NCBI RefSeq assembly: GCF_901001135.1 | Contig: NC_042631.1 | Location: 49,730,019 to 49,794,018, forward strand | Origin: Rhinatrema bivittatum | Taxonomy: Eukaryota; Chordata; Amphibia; Gymnophiona; Rhinatrematidae | Length of the DNA: 64,000 nucleotides | Reading direction: 5' to 3' | In this document: positions 62,959 through 64,000 of the stretch, in pieces | Layout of the letters: each line of letters begins with the position of its first letter | Position numbering within the stretch: position 1 is the first letter of the stretch | Program-made: the position numbers and the translations under genes | Notes under the pieces: model-generated | What the model saw: the letters and a program-made list of their open reading frames with translations, nothing else | What the model was told of the DNA's origin: nothing | Databases searched by the model: none

Positions 62959-64000
62959 CTACCCCGGCTTCCTTCTAACTTTTACTGTATTGAGCATTAG
63001 ATGTTAAGAAGTGATATGAAGGTTAAGGATATATGTACAGTATATGTCCCTGGCAGCATAATAAGTCCTGATGACTGTGAGGAACATAGTCTGTTCTTAT
63101 ATTAAATGTGCAAAGATTTGTCCCATGATGAGGGATGCAAACTGTCCCTGAAAGAAGGGACAATTTTAGTCAAATGTCTTAACTTTTTTTTGTTTTTTTT
63201 TGTTTTACATCTCTTTATTGATTTTTACAGTTATAAAATAGAAATGAAAAACTCATTAAATTATATCAACAACGAAACGGAAAAAGGTGTCTGTATAGTT
63301 TTAAAAAGCCTGTTAGTGAGCATGATCATTGCACAGAATGATCCCTCCATATCATATCGCATGCATTTCCTGAAGGACTTAGCCTGAAATTTGCAAGTAG
63401 CCCCTCTGTTCTTTCTAAATGTTTACATATTTGGGCAAACATCCTCTATTAAGATATTCCACATTGTGTTTGACATCTGCAAGCCTCTCCTCTTTAATTG
63501 GAGTGCTCTGCTCTTTCTGTTTGTCTTGAACTTGTTTAGTTGCCCTTTGACGTTGTAATTTGGTCTGACAACACTTGGAATTTCTTCATGTTGTAACATC
63601 TTGGCCTGGAAAAGCTTTGTGCTGTGGAATAAGCTTGTGAACCAGAGTCCCATTCAGGGAAGAAGCACTATTCTTGTAAATAACACTGTGGCATCACCAA
63701 GATTAAAGCCAAGTGAGGTTTTATTTTAACTTTTTTTTTTTTTTTTTTTTTGCGGGGAGGGGGAGTTTGCATTTTGCTTATCTTTCCGCAATGTGATCTT
63801 TCAATCTTCCATTTGTTGGTATTGTTTATGGTAAGTACTGGAACACCTTCTGTGCCTGACCCTTTATGCTCATGCGCAGATGAAACATGCATACAAGTTG
63901 CACGGATAAAGATATATGTGCACGTTTCCAGGCATATGTAGGTGAAAAAAGGACACAGGTAGAGAATAATAGGAGCCTGCTGCAGGATCAGCAAGGTGGG
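62959..64000. other. No gene; antisense L1-type 3' end at about 63183-63420
   Basis: The T-run TTTTTTTTGTTTTTTTTTG at 63183-63203 followed by ACATCTCTTTATTGATTTTT is the reverse complement of a polyadenylated L1-type 3' end (AATAAAGAGATG then A-rich), extending to about 63420. The remaining sequence, including a T-run at 63730-63752, shows nothing classifiable. Confidence 0.45.

Overview
The window is vertebrate nuclear DNA built almost entirely from transposable elements. The mixture points to an amphibian, and I infer a caecilian from the repeat flavour. It holds DIRS-like, Ty3/gypsy chromodomain (chromoviral), CR1, L2, L1/Tx1-like and gammaretrovirus-like elements, hairpin-rich DNA elements and a tRNA-derived SINE. 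The species cannot be proven without a search. There are no operons, CRISPR arrays or bacterial genes. Host genes are represented only by two CpG-island promoters (about 16.6-17.06 kb and 46.76-47.48 kb), one putative first coding exon (47415-47481) and one weak candidate exon.

Left part (1-20 kb): a broken antisense DIRS-like gag/RT (1-1.56 kb) and a decayed sense L1/Tx1-like element (2.9-5.16 kb) are followed by a CR1-like fragment. A complete but inactivated chromovirus (element A, 5826-11151) with two LTRs and a 6-bp target duplication interrupts the sequence after that fragment. Small L2, CR1 and hAT-like pieces, pyrimidine-rich DNA and the first CpG island follow.

Middle (20-39 kb): there are two near-identical CR1 copies (A 20653-23666, B 31262-34857). 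Between them lies a second chromovirus (element B, 24073-30544) whose LTRs do not match and whose integrase C-terminus is present twice in diverged form, so it looks like a recombinant of two elements. Copy B and several L2 scraps sit inside what looks like an antisense DIRS-like gag, a clear case of nesting.

Right part (39-64 kb): a gammaretrovirus-like provirus (39289-46150) has two LTRs that read as identical (554 bp each) and a 4-bp TTGG duplication, yet its interior is heavily deleted and rearranged. It is therefore young but defective. After the second CpG island comes the most intact element, an L2-clade LINE (48788-52661) with an uninterrupted 984-codon ATG-initiated ORF that keeps the endonuclease and reverse transcriptase motifs I can check; its 5' region carries a 170-bp block repeated with a 258-bp period. 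Next to it, an L1-type insertion carrying only ORF1 (52844-54579, antisense) has a poly(A) tail and a perfect 16-bp target duplication, resembling the mammalian HAL1 arrangement. A hairpin-rich DNA element with terminal inverted repeats (55405-56035), a tRNA-derived SINE with an L2-like tail (59024-59262) and a second, decayed L2 copy (60033-62958) complete the window.

How the parts interact: several unrelated units (L2 LINEs, L2 fragments and the tRNA-SINE) share the same kind of 3' end, an A/G-rich 'ggtatataaa' block followed by AAATAAAT repeats. This is what is expected if one LINE machinery copies its own and parasitic RNAs. The provirus and the ORF1-only L1 likewise look like elements that moved using proteins made elsewhere.
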